Of a stretch of 64,000 nt of DNA, positions 44,921-57,200 are shown piece by piece. Under the pieces are notes generated by a model, which saw only the letters and a program-made list of their open reading frames with translations, was not told where the DNA came from and made no database searches. The stretch comes from Trichostrongylus colubriformis (lineage: Eukaryota > Nematoda > Chromadorea > Rhabditida > Trichostrongylidae), in NCBI GenBank assembly GCA_963978905.1, contig OZ022261.1:28331686-28395685 (forward strand), given 5' to 3'. The first letter of the stretch is position 1. Every line of letters begins with the position of its first letter. Both the position numbers and the translations under genes were made by a program.

Positions 44921-47029
44921 TATATATTTATTTATTTGCTCTGTTCTTGTAATACTAATCGATGAGCTGACAACGCTGTGCATAGTTTTACGCGATAGTT
45001 TTTAGTATCAGTTCAGAGAGTATGCCCTACAGAGCCCCTAATCATATGAGGCTTGCGAAGGTAAATAGCACTTTTGTAGTAGAAATACGATACTACGAGT
45101 CTCTTCTGGAAACTCGCTGTATTATTGATCGAACAGATATGTATCTTGAAGCTTTTTAGGTTTCACTGAGTTTTATAAAGGTTTGAATATATTAATCACT
45201 TAGATGAATATATTAATCAAATAATCAAATAAATAATCGTCGTAAAATCTTACTGGTCGCCAACTGTTGTTGTTGGTCGGAAAGATATACGTCAAAAACT
45301 GTCAAATTCCAATTATGTTCATAAATTTAACCAGAGATTAATGCCCGAATGTTCGGATGAATCGCCTTTCCAAATTTTTGACTGAATATTCGAAATATTT
45401 AGGGGGTGAATCACGTCTGTGACCTTTTTTATGCGAACATATATGAAACCGTTGTCATTAATCAACTCTATGCATACTGTACCGTCGAAAATTCGAATTG
45501 TTACTCTTACTAGTTATCGAAAATTCAGCTGTTTATTCAGTATATTTAATTTGAATTTAGTTTTTTTTTCGATGACATCAATCGAGCTAGCCATAGCCTG
45601 ATGTCGTATTCTGCGAACCTACTAAGTTTCTGTGAGCGTTCAATTTGTTTCATCTGCTCAGTCGAAGATCTCTTTTGAGGTTTGTAAAAATTCTGTAATA
45701 TATGATATGTGGTACTATCACGTAGATATAGCACTAGCATGATATATTTATTTTGATATTTAGTTCTGTAGGATATTTCACTTATTTTTAAAAAGTCGGT
45801 GCAGTACCTATGCGAACAATACATATTCAGGGTGACTACAGTTTGTAGAATGTCGTGGTATAGTGTTATGTTCGCGAACTATTTGGCGGGAAATGATGAC
45901 TATTCAAATGCTGCTGGGTGTAATATTGAAGGTTCGAGTGATTCCTCCCATGGCGTTATAGGAAAAACAATTGAAAGTATCGAATATTCAACCATAACGT
46001 ATCACTCGGACTCTGCAAACTCGCTGTATGTATCTCTGTGAGACCGAAGCTCTATTTTAGCGCTAGTAAAATTCTTGGGATGTATAAATGTGATACGGTG
46101 TGATATTATGTGATATTAGTTCATAGATGTAGCATATACATATGACATATTTACTAAAACATTTAGTTCTAAGACTCTGTATTTCAATTACTTGCTAATT
46201 TATTTATTGCTCTTTTTCTATATTATAGTCGCGATTAATATCTGTTTTTCCGAAGAAAATTTTTAAATGTGTAGTAGGTACTAGTAATTTTAAAGCAAAT
46301 TGACTACCTGTTTACAATTCTCAGTTTTCGAGTTGGTTTTTTTAAACGTATGATTATATGAGTATGTACCATCTTGTTCCCATCGTACCCATAAATAAAT
46401 ATATAAAATTAGTGAATTCCGCGACCTATGCATTCACAACTACAGCCTGATTACGATCGCTTTTTTTTGAAAGCGTGAAGGAACAAAGTGGTTAATTTTC
46501 ATGTTTAGAAATATTCTATGTAATATAAAGATATTACATGTATAAAATGGTGGAATATAGTGCTTGATTGCTAATTAAAGTCTATTTATGAATAACGCAC
46601 GTGATAGTTTTCAAGTAGCAAAAAGCAGCGTACGTTATTGATATGTTATTTTTATAATGCCCTCATTGAAATGTTACATTCGGTGCTTAGTTACTTTGTA
46701 ACCTTAAGAATAATTGAATCTCAATAGTAGTTGCGAGTATATTGCGGTCAATTCAAACTGGAACTGCCAGCGTGTAATGCAGTGCAACTACCGTATTGCA
46801 CCAAATGCACGTAATACCACGATAAACATATTTTTCTTCGCATACAACGTTAAAAGGATTATATCCAGTAGTGTATTTTAGATAGAACATGCTTTCTTTT
46901 AATTTCCAAAAAAACGTTACTGTAAATCAGGAGATGCAGCCCACATCCAGGTGGCAAGGAGTTCAGGATTGGTGAGGCAATTTGCCTGTTCAAGAAAGCG
47001 GTTCCCTAGGACGATGTCGGACCCCGTTA
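44921..47029. other. AT-rich, no gene
   Basis: Long AT-rich stretch. A word near 45937 (GTGATTCCTCCCATGG) resembles one near 49905 (ACGATTCCTCCCATTG), perhaps ends of a further small repeat. Confidence 0.35.
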
Positions 47030-47155
47030 TTTTGTGGAGTAGCACTTTCGCACGGGATTGTGCGACCTTGACATTGCGAATGGTGCGGCTTCGCGTACGG
47101 AGCAGCGACATCGCAAAATCGCGGAATCGAAAAAACGCAGAACGAAATCACAGAA
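47030..47155. repeat. GCGATTTT-type palindromic repeat, copy 2
   Basis: GCACTTTCGCACGGGATTGT, GCGACCTTGA and ACATCGCAAAATCGCGGAAT match 38810-39005 in order. The left arm is mostly missing. Confidence 0.6.
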
Positions 47156-47601
47156 TGGCTAAGCCATACATTGATCGGCTTTACGGGTCAAGCGTAAACC
47201 GACCACGAGCTCCTTTTCCATAGGCTTAGCTTTCCCAAAAATTCATATTCCCATCTCTTTGTATTGAATAACTTGATAGTATTGAAATCTTGTGCATAAC
47301 ACATTGATTGGTATACTTTTATATAAAAACATTCTAAAACATTCCAATTTTCCCATATGTTACAGGTTCTTTCCCAGACGTGCTGACCTGCGTCGACCTG
47401 CATTGTATGTCGGCCCTCTAATTACATACATTGCACCCATTAAAGGGTACAGCCTAATGGCCTCAAATATTCTTTCTACGACATTACGTACTGTAATTCT
47501 ACTGAAATTGGGCATTTCTTCTGCGGAGCAGGCATTAACCGAAAATAATTAATATTTTGTTCGTTTAACGTAAATAAGGCATAACTTCGTGGCTAGTGGT
47601 T
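47156..47601. other. No convincing gene
   Basis: Short open frames on both strands only. Confidence 0.35.
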
Positions 47602-47913
47602 CGCTAATGAAAAAGATTTTTTTATTTTTTGGGTCACGCTCTCCGTATGTGAGTTCAAAACTCTGCTATGGGGTTTACTCGACTTAACTATAAAAATTCT
47701 AGACTTTTGAAAGGTATGTACATTATGTCTCCGATGGATGCACTGTTCAAGTCGGAACGCTAATGAAAAAGATTTTTTTATTTTTTGGGTCACGCTCTCC
47801 GTATGTGAGTTCAAAACTCTGCTATGGGGTTTACTCGACTTAACTATAAAAATTCTAGACTTTTGAAAGGTATGTACATTATGTCTCCGATGGATGCACT
47901 GTTCAAGTCGGAA
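47602..47913. repeat. Perfect 156-bp tandem duplication
   Basis: The unit starting CGCTAATGAAAAAGATTTTT occurs at 47602-47757 and again at 47758-47913. By eye the two copies are identical. Since 156 is divisible by three, the minus-strand frame repeats a 52-residue unit, which makes a false 128-codon open frame. The identity indicates a very recent event or an assembly artefact. Confidence 0.9.
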
Positions 47914-48177
47914 CGGTTTTTTTATCTCCATTCCGAACTTTTTCGAACTTAGTTTCAGGTTTTGGAGAACGAACTGCATAATAGGAATAATGTTCTACTG
48001 TGGGCTATTTCCCACACGAGTTTTTTTTTAAATTGACTTCTGACTCAATTCACCTTCCTAAGAGGAGATAGCATTGGACTTGCCGTTCCCTTTCACGATG
48101 CGCCAAGCATTCAACTTTCACTCAGAACTGTAGTGCCATTTACATGAGATCTGGCTTACAAGTGGCCAAGGTTTTCT

Positions 48178-48450
48178 TGGCGTTAATCGATCCCTTCCTG
48201 GGATGCGCCGCACATTCTAGTTCCATTCAGAATCGTTATGACTGGTGAATGTGATGTGGCCCATACAGCGGCTTGCGATGGCCAGCCGATGTACAAGACA
48301 GTGCTTTTATCCTCCCAGATGAGTTTGTTACCAATTGCCGACCCCGGAGGGATGGAAGGTTCGGTTGGCCTGGGCGAGCGTTAGTGCGGGATTTGATCCC
48401 CATACCATGAGAGTGGGGTGTGCGCCACCTGTCACTACACCAACTCCGCC
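48178..48450 (-). mobile_element. tRNA-derived SINE, family S2
   Basis: Plus-strand GGGATGCGCCGCACATTCTA through CCAGCCGATGTACAAGAC, GACCCCGGAGGGATGGAAGG and GGGATTTGATCCCCATACC to GCCACCTGTCACTACACCAA. Near-complete, minus orientation, well preserved. Confidence 0.75.
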
Positions 48451-49087
48451 CAGATTTGGCTTATACAGGGGTTTACGAGGTACTAGTCAGTGTCGAGCCC
48501 TTCACCAATATACCTACCCCGGAGAGATGAATGTCTGGCACTATTTACCAAGAGCTACCCCAGTACCTCTTCAACCGTCGAAAAGGTGATTTTTAGAAAA
48601 TTTTTCGATTTGGCTGCAAACTTCTATCCAGGGGTATTTCGACCCGTAGAACACGGATATGACATTCGTTTAGCGTCCTACATGTTTATACTGCCCATGA
48701 AACTGTGACAAAGGGTAAGGTGGTATCGCAGCGCAGAAGTGATCGTTGATTTAGTTACGGGAAAAAAGCTGGTCACCTGTAGAACAAAACCGAAAAGTTT
48801 ATTTACTGCTGAGCTGATCGGTAGAGGCAAAGCCTGAATTTGAATGTAGCTTTTATCAGCTACTTTTACTTATCCATACATGTATTGATTATTATCAATT
48901 CATTCATTTTTCAAAATTTGATGTATGCATTATAGCCAGTATAACTCTAGTGCAAACGTTCACGAAGGGGTATATCGCCACAAAATGTCGGTTTTTTCAA
49001 AATTAAAAGTCGTTATGGAACCTGCAGTTCACTCGGAGCTACGCTTGGCGATATACTATGGTAAATATATCTTCAGAAACTGAGTTA
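48451..49087. other. No convincing gene
   Basis: 48500-48560 repeats short pieces of the S2 body (ACCCCGGAGAGATGAATG), perhaps a second fragment. The rest is unassigned. Confidence 0.3.
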
Positions 49088-49190
49088 AGGATTCGATTCC
49101 CGTCTAAGACCAAGATTTTAGTCCATAACTCAGCATACTTGTAACACCTTTCGCTTGTTGGCCTGCGGCAAAATCAGCAGCTGACAAATT
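49088..49190 (+). mobile_element. tRNA-derived SINE, family S1, 5'-truncated
   Basis: Begins in the B-box region (GGATTCGATTCCCGTCTAAG) and continues through the body CCATAACTCAGCATACTTGT to AAAATCAGCAGCTGACAAAT. The A-box half is missing. Confidence 0.65.
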
Positions 49191-51495
49191 CAAGAACTCA
49201 GCTTCACGTTTTTGGTCTTCCCGTCATGGGCTCTTCATGATACAGGCATGCTTATATCCGCAAGAAGTGATAAGTGATACGGTTTCCATCAAGCGCTTCA
49301 ATTTTCTCCCTATCTTACCAAATCAATTTCGTTCATCTCTCAATTCACACAGATCATCAGTGCCCACATTTTTCTCTCTAAAATCGATTTTTGATGGTTG
49401 CGGTTTTTGGCCTCACCCATCTCCACCTCTCATTGTGATTTCATTGTCATACCCATGCTTTCTTGATTTGGAAGGTTGGATTTGTTAAAAAATGACATAA
49501 ACGGAAGTGAGCTTCCTTCGAATTTTCATGGCTAACCCTACAGCGTGAAAAAAAAGGTTCACACAAATTTTGCAACCCTCAAAGTTTCTATAATAGGATT
49601 ACTGAACAGTACAGAAGATTTTCCTCCGATTTTTCTTGAATTATTGTTGTCCCCTAATTACACGTGATCGTTAGTGAATGGACTTCGTTAGCTTCAGAGG
49701 GTTTTGTTGACACTACAACAGTCAATATTCTGTGTGCATTACAATAGTAAAGGTTTAAAAATAAGCAAATTTTTTGTATTTGTGAAATACTTTTACTTCG
49801 ACTTGCTTTCCGACTTCTGATTTCCGCTCCGAAAGTTGAACTACTTTCGAATGATGCTTTTTTTTTCATTTTCAATCACGAACTGCTGCTCCTGTCGTCG
49901 TTATTCCGAACGATTCCTCCCATTGTGGTATTGGACTGAAAAAATCAGATTTGATTGAAATTGCTTAGTCTGTTGCAAATGTAGGTGTCTTTCATTTAAT
50001 CATTACTCAGCATTATGTGGAACGCTACATAACAATAATAGCTATTTTTTATTGATAATATTTTCAATCATTTATTTATTCGAGTGTGTCTAATAGATTT
50101 TGTGTGTGTTCAAAGAAAAGTGTGGGACTGAAAATTTATTTCAAAAAAAAAAAAACTAAAAAAGGTCTCTCAAAAGTGCCGAGAAGTTTTTTGGAATATA
50201 TTTTGTGGTTTTTTTTTCAAAAATCGTGGCGTTAAGATCATTGTGAGGCTCTGTAATAGCGCAATATCAAAATACTTCTCAAATATTTTCATTAAGTGGT
50301 GTACTGTGGTCCTTCATCTTAATTTCACTATATTCTATTTCTACTACTTTTTTATTTTTACTTAATTATTACTTCCTCCTAATTTTTTTCTACTTTCTTA
50401 ACAAATAAAGTTTACCCGGCATTCATATTTGGTATCTGGCACATCTTGGCTCCTTTTACCGGTACATTTGTTAGTCAGGGAAGTAGTATTTGGAAAGTAC
50501 TCCGATATCAAATTTAAGAGTGATAACATAGTAATTAGGACATAGAAGAAGTATACAATGTGAAACACCTCCGTCTATTTCTTATAACAAGCCAAAGCTT
50601 CTTTGACATATATGACCTCCTTTTCTCGAATGACCGCTATCTGCGAAAAATTCACATTTATCTTTATTTTTGACTTCATGTGATGATTTCATCTTCAATA
50701 TTTCATTTCGTGACTTTATAGTGGTCTCACAATTTGTTTCAATTTTTTCTGTAGAGAAGTCGTCTATTTTCTCCTAAAAGAGCCAGAACTTTTGTATTAT
50801 TTACAAAACCTACTTTTTATTCCATACCCCTCGTGCCATGATTTAGTAGTACTCTTTCACCAAATGAGATTTACCACTCCCCTTTTTTTTGGCTGTAAAT
50901 GCTTGTGTATTTCTTTGTTCATCTCCATGCCTTCGCAGATTTGTGCTGTAGATGTAAGTGGCAGAGAACAATTGTTTCATCCCTTGTCTATGCAAGTCTA
51001 ACGACTCTGAAGTTTTCACTCGCATTTCACAATCATTTACTTGGCTCACTCAGCCTAATTTCTTTTTTCTGTCCCGTGCAGCTATTACCTTCGTGAGAAT
51101 CTTCCGCCTCTTATTATTTTTCTTTTAGCTAGTGGACATAGAGAAATGACAGGGATTTTAAAAAATGTGTTGTCTTGAGCTGCGCTTTGTCCTTGCAAAT
51201 CTGCGATATTCCCCAGTCGTGCGGTCGCATATGTTGTTGTGCGCACTCTCACATAGGCGTGCTATTCTTCCTCCATAACGCACGTGCTGTGAGTGGTAGC
51301 AGACCAGCGTTGCGGATGAAAAATAGCCCGCTCAAGTGAGAGAGTGCACGATGACACATGTGATTATGCAGCCTCGCAGCATAATGATCCCGTTAAAAAA
51401 ATCCTGCACAATTTTTGAGTACGTTTCAAGTTTTTTTTCGGTAAACATTATCTGTGGCATGCCTTTTTTACTGGAGTATGAAATATTCATCGCTG
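49191..51495. other. AT-rich, no firm gene
   Basis: A good minus-strand acceptor (ATTTTTTCAG, about 49936) is followed by about 60 open nucleotides in more than one frame, but no donor of quality. It could be an exon of the minus-strand gene. Poly-A tract at 50142-50160 and T-rich stretch at 50340-50400. Confidence 0.25.
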
Positions 51496-51736
51496 ATAAG
51501 TCTCTTCCGGATGCGCCACGCATTCTACCTACATTCAGGATTGCAATGCGATTAGCACTCACAGTGAAATAAATACAAGGGTGTCTGCTTCACAAGTCGG
51601 ACTATCGATCCAGCCAGTGAAGAGTGGTATCAACTCACCGACCCCGTAGGAATGGAAAACTTTGTTGGATTTTGAATTTGATCCGTTGAGTGTGCAAGTG
51701 CGAACGGCGCCACTCGTCATTACACTGCCTACATCG
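51496..51736 (-). mobile_element. SINE S2, diverged copy
   Basis: GGATGCGCCACGCATTCTAC, CACCGACCCCGTAGGAATGG, GAATTTGATCC and CCACTCGTCATTACACTGCC follow S2 order in the minus orientation with many substitutions. One of the oldest copies here. Confidence 0.6.
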
Positions 51737-51781
51737 TGGCATTTCGATTGCATTACATTTTATGATCAGTTTAAGTTTTAC

Positions 51782-52064
51782 TGAATAATTCGGCATTTCG
51801 AATTAATTGGTCGGCAGAAATACGCTCGAAGAGGGAAGTTGCGTAGGCGACATGCAGCAAATCGCTTCTAGATATCGGAAATTTGGGGCGGTCGAAGATG
51901 AAGAAGAAGGAGTGGGAGGATAGCCATTGATGCGCGTTGTTTCCCACATAACGTTGTCCCAGGGGTATTCTCGAAGTTGATGCGAAGTGATGTGCTTGAA
52001 AGAAAGTTGGCATGTGCAGATGGCCGCCACTGCTTGACAACGAATAAGAGTCGTCAATCGGATG
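51782..52064 (-). CDS. Candidate exon, frame and strand uncertain
   Basis: On the minus strand, after a CCATAG acceptor, 94 codons run without stop to a GTAAAA donor, including IPLGQRYVGNNAHQWL and RPKFPISRSDLLHVAY. A second minus frame (ATG at 52057) and a plus frame ending at about 52145 are also open over much of the stretch. The location, between the minus-strand start at 53536 and the exon at 38.2 kb, would suit an exon of that gene. Its entry phase (0) does not match the phase-1 end of the first exon. Confidence 0.22.
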
Positions 52065-53214
52065 CTATGGTTGGTGAAAATGGGAAAGTCGTGGTGGATT
52101 CAATTGCTCGTTTCCCTGTAAAAGCACGTTCAATGACACGGTAGAGGGGAGAGGCAGTTAGTTTGACGGACTCAAACATTCCCACACACGTACATACCAT
52201 CCAAGACGATCATCATTGTTATTCAGCGTTTCCCGGCTGGTAGGACGGCATCGAGCGAGAGTTCATCGTGTATGGGAAATTTCTTTTGTCGATCAATATA
52301 TATTGATGGAATGGTCATGCTATAAGTTTCAAAACGCGTTAAAGGAAATCCATGGGGAATAAGTTCTACTCCGCACTTGCACTGCTTTTTTTCCCCTTTG
52401 GCCCAATTTCACATCAATATGAATCTGGCCGGCTTTGAGCATATCGCGAGAGCTTTTTCACTGCAACCTCCAGATGCATCAAAGATGCAGCGTGTCGGTG
52501 TTCCATGTCTTGGGTGCCAAATCAGCCAATAATTCGGAGACTGCGTTGGACGTTTATGTAATAGAATTGACATTGAGAATCCGTGGTATTAGGTTTCCTT
52601 GAGCGCAAGCATGCATCATAACAAAGTCTAGGATTACTGGTAAATTTTACTGTTTCACGGAGGTTTAATCCTACTTTAACACTACAAAGGGTTCCGCTTT
52701 ACTGAGGTTTGAATGAAGATGTCCTTACGACGGTAGGGTTTTATTAAAGGACTTCGATAAATGCTGAGTGACTCTCTGGGACTTTTGAACTTAAACGGTT
52801 AAGGACCTTAGTGTGCTTCAAACGATTTGAGTGTGTGTGGGTGTGTGTTTTTTCACATTCACATTGTCGCCAGGTTGAATGTGTCATCTGTGAGGTTCCA
52901 TCGATGATAGTCATTGTTTAGTCATTGTCTAGCAATGCTCTGCCTAAGCAATCTTTTCACACAAAACCATCACGTCGTGACCTTTTATGCCGAAAATGTT
53001 GCATACTTTTCAAAACAATATTCACTGAAAGACAACCTCGTGAACAGGACCGACCAAAACTTGACCTAATAAATGCTATAGGATTGTTCCGGAAAGAGTG
53101 TAGGTGTTTTGTAAATAAACATTACTACGGAGTTTTATGAAATAACAGTTACTGGGAATAAACGTCGATCTGCTCGTTTAACTACTCAGCAAACGGGCGT
53201 TTCGTGCAGTATAC
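52065..53214. other. Probable intron of the minus-strand gene
   Basis: No repeat recognised except a GT-rich run at about 52830-52850. AT-rich downstream of the first coding exon of the minus-strand gene. Confidence 0.35.
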
Positions 53215-53536
53215 CTCTCGTTTCGGAGGTTTTTCTCAGGCAAACATCGTGATCGCTGTCATCGTTGACGACACAATGATATCTCGACGAACTGAACTTC
53301 AAAATTTGTTTTTGAACTCGTTGTAGTTCATTAGATGTGGGAATCCTGTCAACATCCGTGTAACCACCACTGCCACCCTCGTTGTGCTCAATAGGACATA
53401 ATCCGTGCCGTGCTGCTTTCAAGTGATGTTTGCTAGTTGATTGAAATGGCGAACGTCGGCCGTCGCTAACGGTCTGGCCAACTCTCCGAACTCTTGAACG
53501 TCTAGCTAACAAGTCTCGTCGTGTCACTGACACCAT
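53215..53536 (-). CDS. First coding exon of an unrecognised minus-strand gene
   Basis: A minus-strand acceptor CGTTTTTCAG leaves a 67-nt leader (53603-53537) before ATG at 53536. This pattern suits spliced-leader trans-splicing or a leader exon. The frame runs 107 codons plus one base to a GTATAC donor at 53214. It starts MVSVTRRDLLARRSRVRR, has a Ser/Arg-rich basic N-terminus, a Gly-rich stretch around GGSGGYTDVDRIP, then an ordered-looking segment NELQRVQKQILKFSSSRYHC ending LRKTSETR. No signal peptide, membrane segment or known domain is seen. A short out-of-frame upstream ATG lies 11 nt before the start. If the donor is not used, the frame ends at 53186. It faces the PDZ-RhoGEF gene across a 690-bp gap. 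Downstream exons may be those at 51.8 or 38.2 kb. Confidence 0.55.
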
Positions 53537-54225
53537 GCTTCAGCCTCATTATCGCGAATGGGGCGCGTAATTGGTCGTCACGCCGTATTGTCGCGCGCGC
53601 CCACTGAAAAACGCTCCAAATTTCAAAACGAACACACGGGACGATTTTGGTGTTTACTTGTTCTTCCGGGCAACACACAGACATCGGATTGAGGCGATTG
53701 TGTGTTTCAGTGAAAGAGAGTGTGAAGTGAGAGCGTGTGAAAGGCACATTAAAAAGCTGAGGATAGAAACGGACGCCGACATAAGGAATATGGCCTTTGT
53801 AATCGATGCTGCCCGCCTTCTAAGAGTCGTACGTTTTATGCTGGTGGTCTTCTGACACCCGAGAACCAACGAGTCCCTCCCTAGAGCTACCATCATCACT
53901 TCTCGCCCCTTCCGCTATCGCCATCTCAGCCGTGTCCTGATCGTCGCCGCCGCCACGACCGCCCAACCACCGCACTTGCCCGCCTAACATTCGCACTTCC
54001 TGGATTGTACGGATAGCTATCGCCGGTGCTCCTGCAAGTCGCTGCCCGTCTGATCGTGCTCAGCGCCAGCTTAGCAAGCCTGTTAGGCTTAGCTTTCTTT
54101 TCATCGCCATCTACAACGAGTTTTCCACCCTACCACTTTCACCGCCAGTTTCAAACTTGACGATTGAGCGGTGTGTGCGACGATAATCGCGACAATCACC
54201 TCATCTTCGGTATGCGTTACATAAA
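53537..54225. promoter_or_regulatory. Divergent promoter and leader region
   Basis: Lies between two outward-facing start codons. It is GC- and CpG-richer than its surroundings, especially 53880-54080 (for example GATCGTCGCCGCCGCCACGA). No TATA box is clear. A CACCGCCAG acceptor at about 54149 could begin the plus-strand leader. ATG at 54212 opens a five-codon upstream frame (ATGCGTTACATAAAATGA) that overlaps the true start. Open frames through the gap on both strands probably reflect GC content. Confidence 0.45.
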
Positions 54226-57200
54226 ATGATGAGAGCGTACGAATTCTTGACCAACACACCGGTAAAGCTCGACGAACATCGCACGTATCTCGTCGACGAT
54301 GTCGCACTCGTTCGCTCAAGCCCGCCATTGTCGCCACCGATTAAGGGTAGGTTTTTCTTCCATTTCAATGCTGCTCTGAGAACATTTTCGCTGCCGTTAA
54401 CAACCTAAACCATTCTAATGGCTCCCTAATCAGCCGTTCGTCTCATCTCGAGTAGCGTATCTTTGCACTCCTATAGCACTACTTCATCTATCATGTGGGC
54501 TTCAAATGATGAATAGGGCAGCTTTGAAGCTTCACTAGATTTTCGTTGAAATCCATGAACACTTCAAAGGAATCTTTATTTGAGTGTTTCGAATACTTCA
54601 AAGCTCTCAAAGCTTTCATGCCCATTCATGACGCGTGCTTAAGTACATTCAAAACAAACAAAAACCATCTCCTAGGAATCCTTTCATTGTAAGTGTAGGT
54701 GTTATAGAGCAATATGCAAAAAGTACACCACGAGTGGGTAACATTTACCTGTTTTGACGGTGTACGAGTTCACCTTGATGAAGTGTACGAGTTTACTCCA
54801 GGAGGGTCGGATGAAGAAGGTTGCTTTTCTACTTTGCAGTTTTGATAAAATACAATGAATAGCTGACATTAAAGGATTCCCGAAATTCAAAATAGCGTCA
54901 TGCGAGGTAAAGTAATTATAGGACGTCTCGGATCTGTTCCAATTGCAGCGGTAATCCAGCCTCTATCATGTGCTTTAGCTCTACTCCTTGTCAACTTTGC
55001 TTATATTTTGTATTTGTATTTTAATTGCACTTTTATTTTCAAGTTTAATAGGTCCTAAAATAAACTGGTCGAATTTGGCGTAAGCAGAATCTGCTGTAGG
55101 TTATGATAACGTGTGTTTCAATAAAAAAACTATATTTCACATTTTTGATTTGAATTTGCCAATGAAAGAGGCCTATGGAAAGCGCTTCACTCTATAAACC
55201 AGTTTGTGCCACAAAGCAATTTTGACAGTCTAGATTGCCATATGTCTCATTTGTTTTAACATCTGACCCTTACAATTTTTAAACAATTTAACAATTTCTA
55301 CAATTCACTACATATATTTGTATGTGTATAAAAATGTATATGTTCAGAGGGTGTCAAAAAAAAAGAGTCACTTTTTCTCCTTCGCTTTCAACCCTATATA
55401 TCGAACTTCAGCGAATTCTAACGAAGTGTTTCCATCCCCATATTCAAGAACGCACCTAACACTATCGCTAAACTCCCTTACGGCCTTTTGCATGAGCAGG
55501 ATCGGGAGCTTCTTCCGAGTGAACATGATGTAACACCCCAACTAGGAAAAATCCGAAATTTCGTCTACCTCGTTCACAACCTTGCCAAGGTCCGTTCACT
55601 CTGGGTACCTGAGCGGATGCACATTGGGTAGTAAGTAGCACTTCTGAAAACCAAGGAGAAGTGTTCAAACTAATGCTCCACCCCTCCTCTAGCAGCACTC
55701 ACATTTGTGGTCACCTTCGCTGGGACTCGGCCAAACAAGAACTCGTGAAGTCAAGTCATCTAAAGAGGGCCATTTTCGCAGTACTTTGAATTTTCCCTAA
55801 GAATTCCAAAACCTTGTGGCATTCTGAATAAAACATATTTACATGCAAAACAAACAATGACAAAACATGCATGTTTTACATGCCAGTGCTTTTCACACCT
55901 TTGATCGTCTATTTTACTGTGCACACCTCTGAGTGTATTGAAATAAATAAATAATTAAATAAATATTTAGAAAGAGCATCTTTATGTCTATCTAAGGAGC
56001 ACAATATCTAAGCTGATTCATGTTGATGCGCTCTGATATTTGAACTTATCTTGTGAAGCGAAAAACCGGCTAGAACTTCCCTCACAACCTAATACATGTA
56101 TACATGTGTGTATGCATGTGACTGTAGAAATAATAAATAAATAAATAAATAATATATATTACTGTGTGATAACTTGCCATATGATATAATTGTAAAAAAA
56201 ATCCACTTAAACAAGTTTGCTGTCAGTTTTCATGAATTCTAGCGATCACATTAAATCTCCATTTCATGGTTCATGTAAGCATAAATGCTTTCGCCGAATG
56301 ATATAATGGGCTCAGAAACGGCTGGCACATTATCCGCTCCCTAGTGGGGCATGAATCGAATCGTAGCCGTAATCTGTCGCTGCTGCCACGATTCGCGACG
56401 AACTCACGCGATTTTTCCGCTGTGCGAATGTCGCGTCCGCCATGAGAATTTCTCGCTGCGTGGAACTTGCACCAGCGATTTTTTTTTTTCGCGCCGCATT
56501 GGCATTGCCAGGTATTTTATGTCATTTTTGAATGATTATTGTTACAGCTTTGAAACAGGTCTGATTCGCATTTCGTAGCAGATGTTTAAAAGATTTTTTT
56601 CTCAGCAAAGTTTCCTGCTGAAATTTCATCGCAGTTACTGCCTTTTACAAGTCTCGGTCCAATAGATACGAATACTTGCTTAATTTCATGGACATCGTAA
56701 ATTTCATAAAATCTGCGATGTTGGTTTGTGTCTTCTGGTACCAATACACCCACTATGAAGGTAGATGAAGGGCTTGGTTGGCCTCAGTGGGCGTTGATAC
56801 GGGATTTGATCCCCGCACCATGAGAGTGGGGTGCGTGCCACCTGTCACTACACTACCTCTGCTAAAAACGCTGATTTGCACATTGGCTAGCCCTCGAAAG
56901 TTATTGTATAGGCCAAATCGCATTCAGCTGCCACCACAACTCCGAATGGAATAGAATACGTGGCGCATCTCACAGAAGGGTTGATCGGCGCCAAAAACTT
57001 CATATTTTCCTTTCTTTGGTTAAGTCTGTAGATATGATTCTGTATAAAAATGTATACGTGTATCGCACAAGTGTGTATGTGTTGCATGAGAACAGGCTTT
57101 CGTCGGATTTTCCGCCATGAAAAAGGTCGTCTAACGAGTCAATTGACTCACTGGTTTTGCGAATCACTGGAGAAGTCATTATGAGCCGTCTTACATCTCT

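Noticed and set aside
47593..47979. 128-codon minus-strand frame with a 52-residue internal repeat
   Set aside because: The repeat is explained by the perfect 156-bp DNA tandem duplication; no codon-level evidence of a protein.
53654..53899. 81-codon minus-strand frame with a hydrophobic run in the divergent promoter region
   Set aside because: Overlaps an open plus-strand frame in the same GC-rich stretch; a better start with a TTTTTCAG acceptor lies downstream at 53603.
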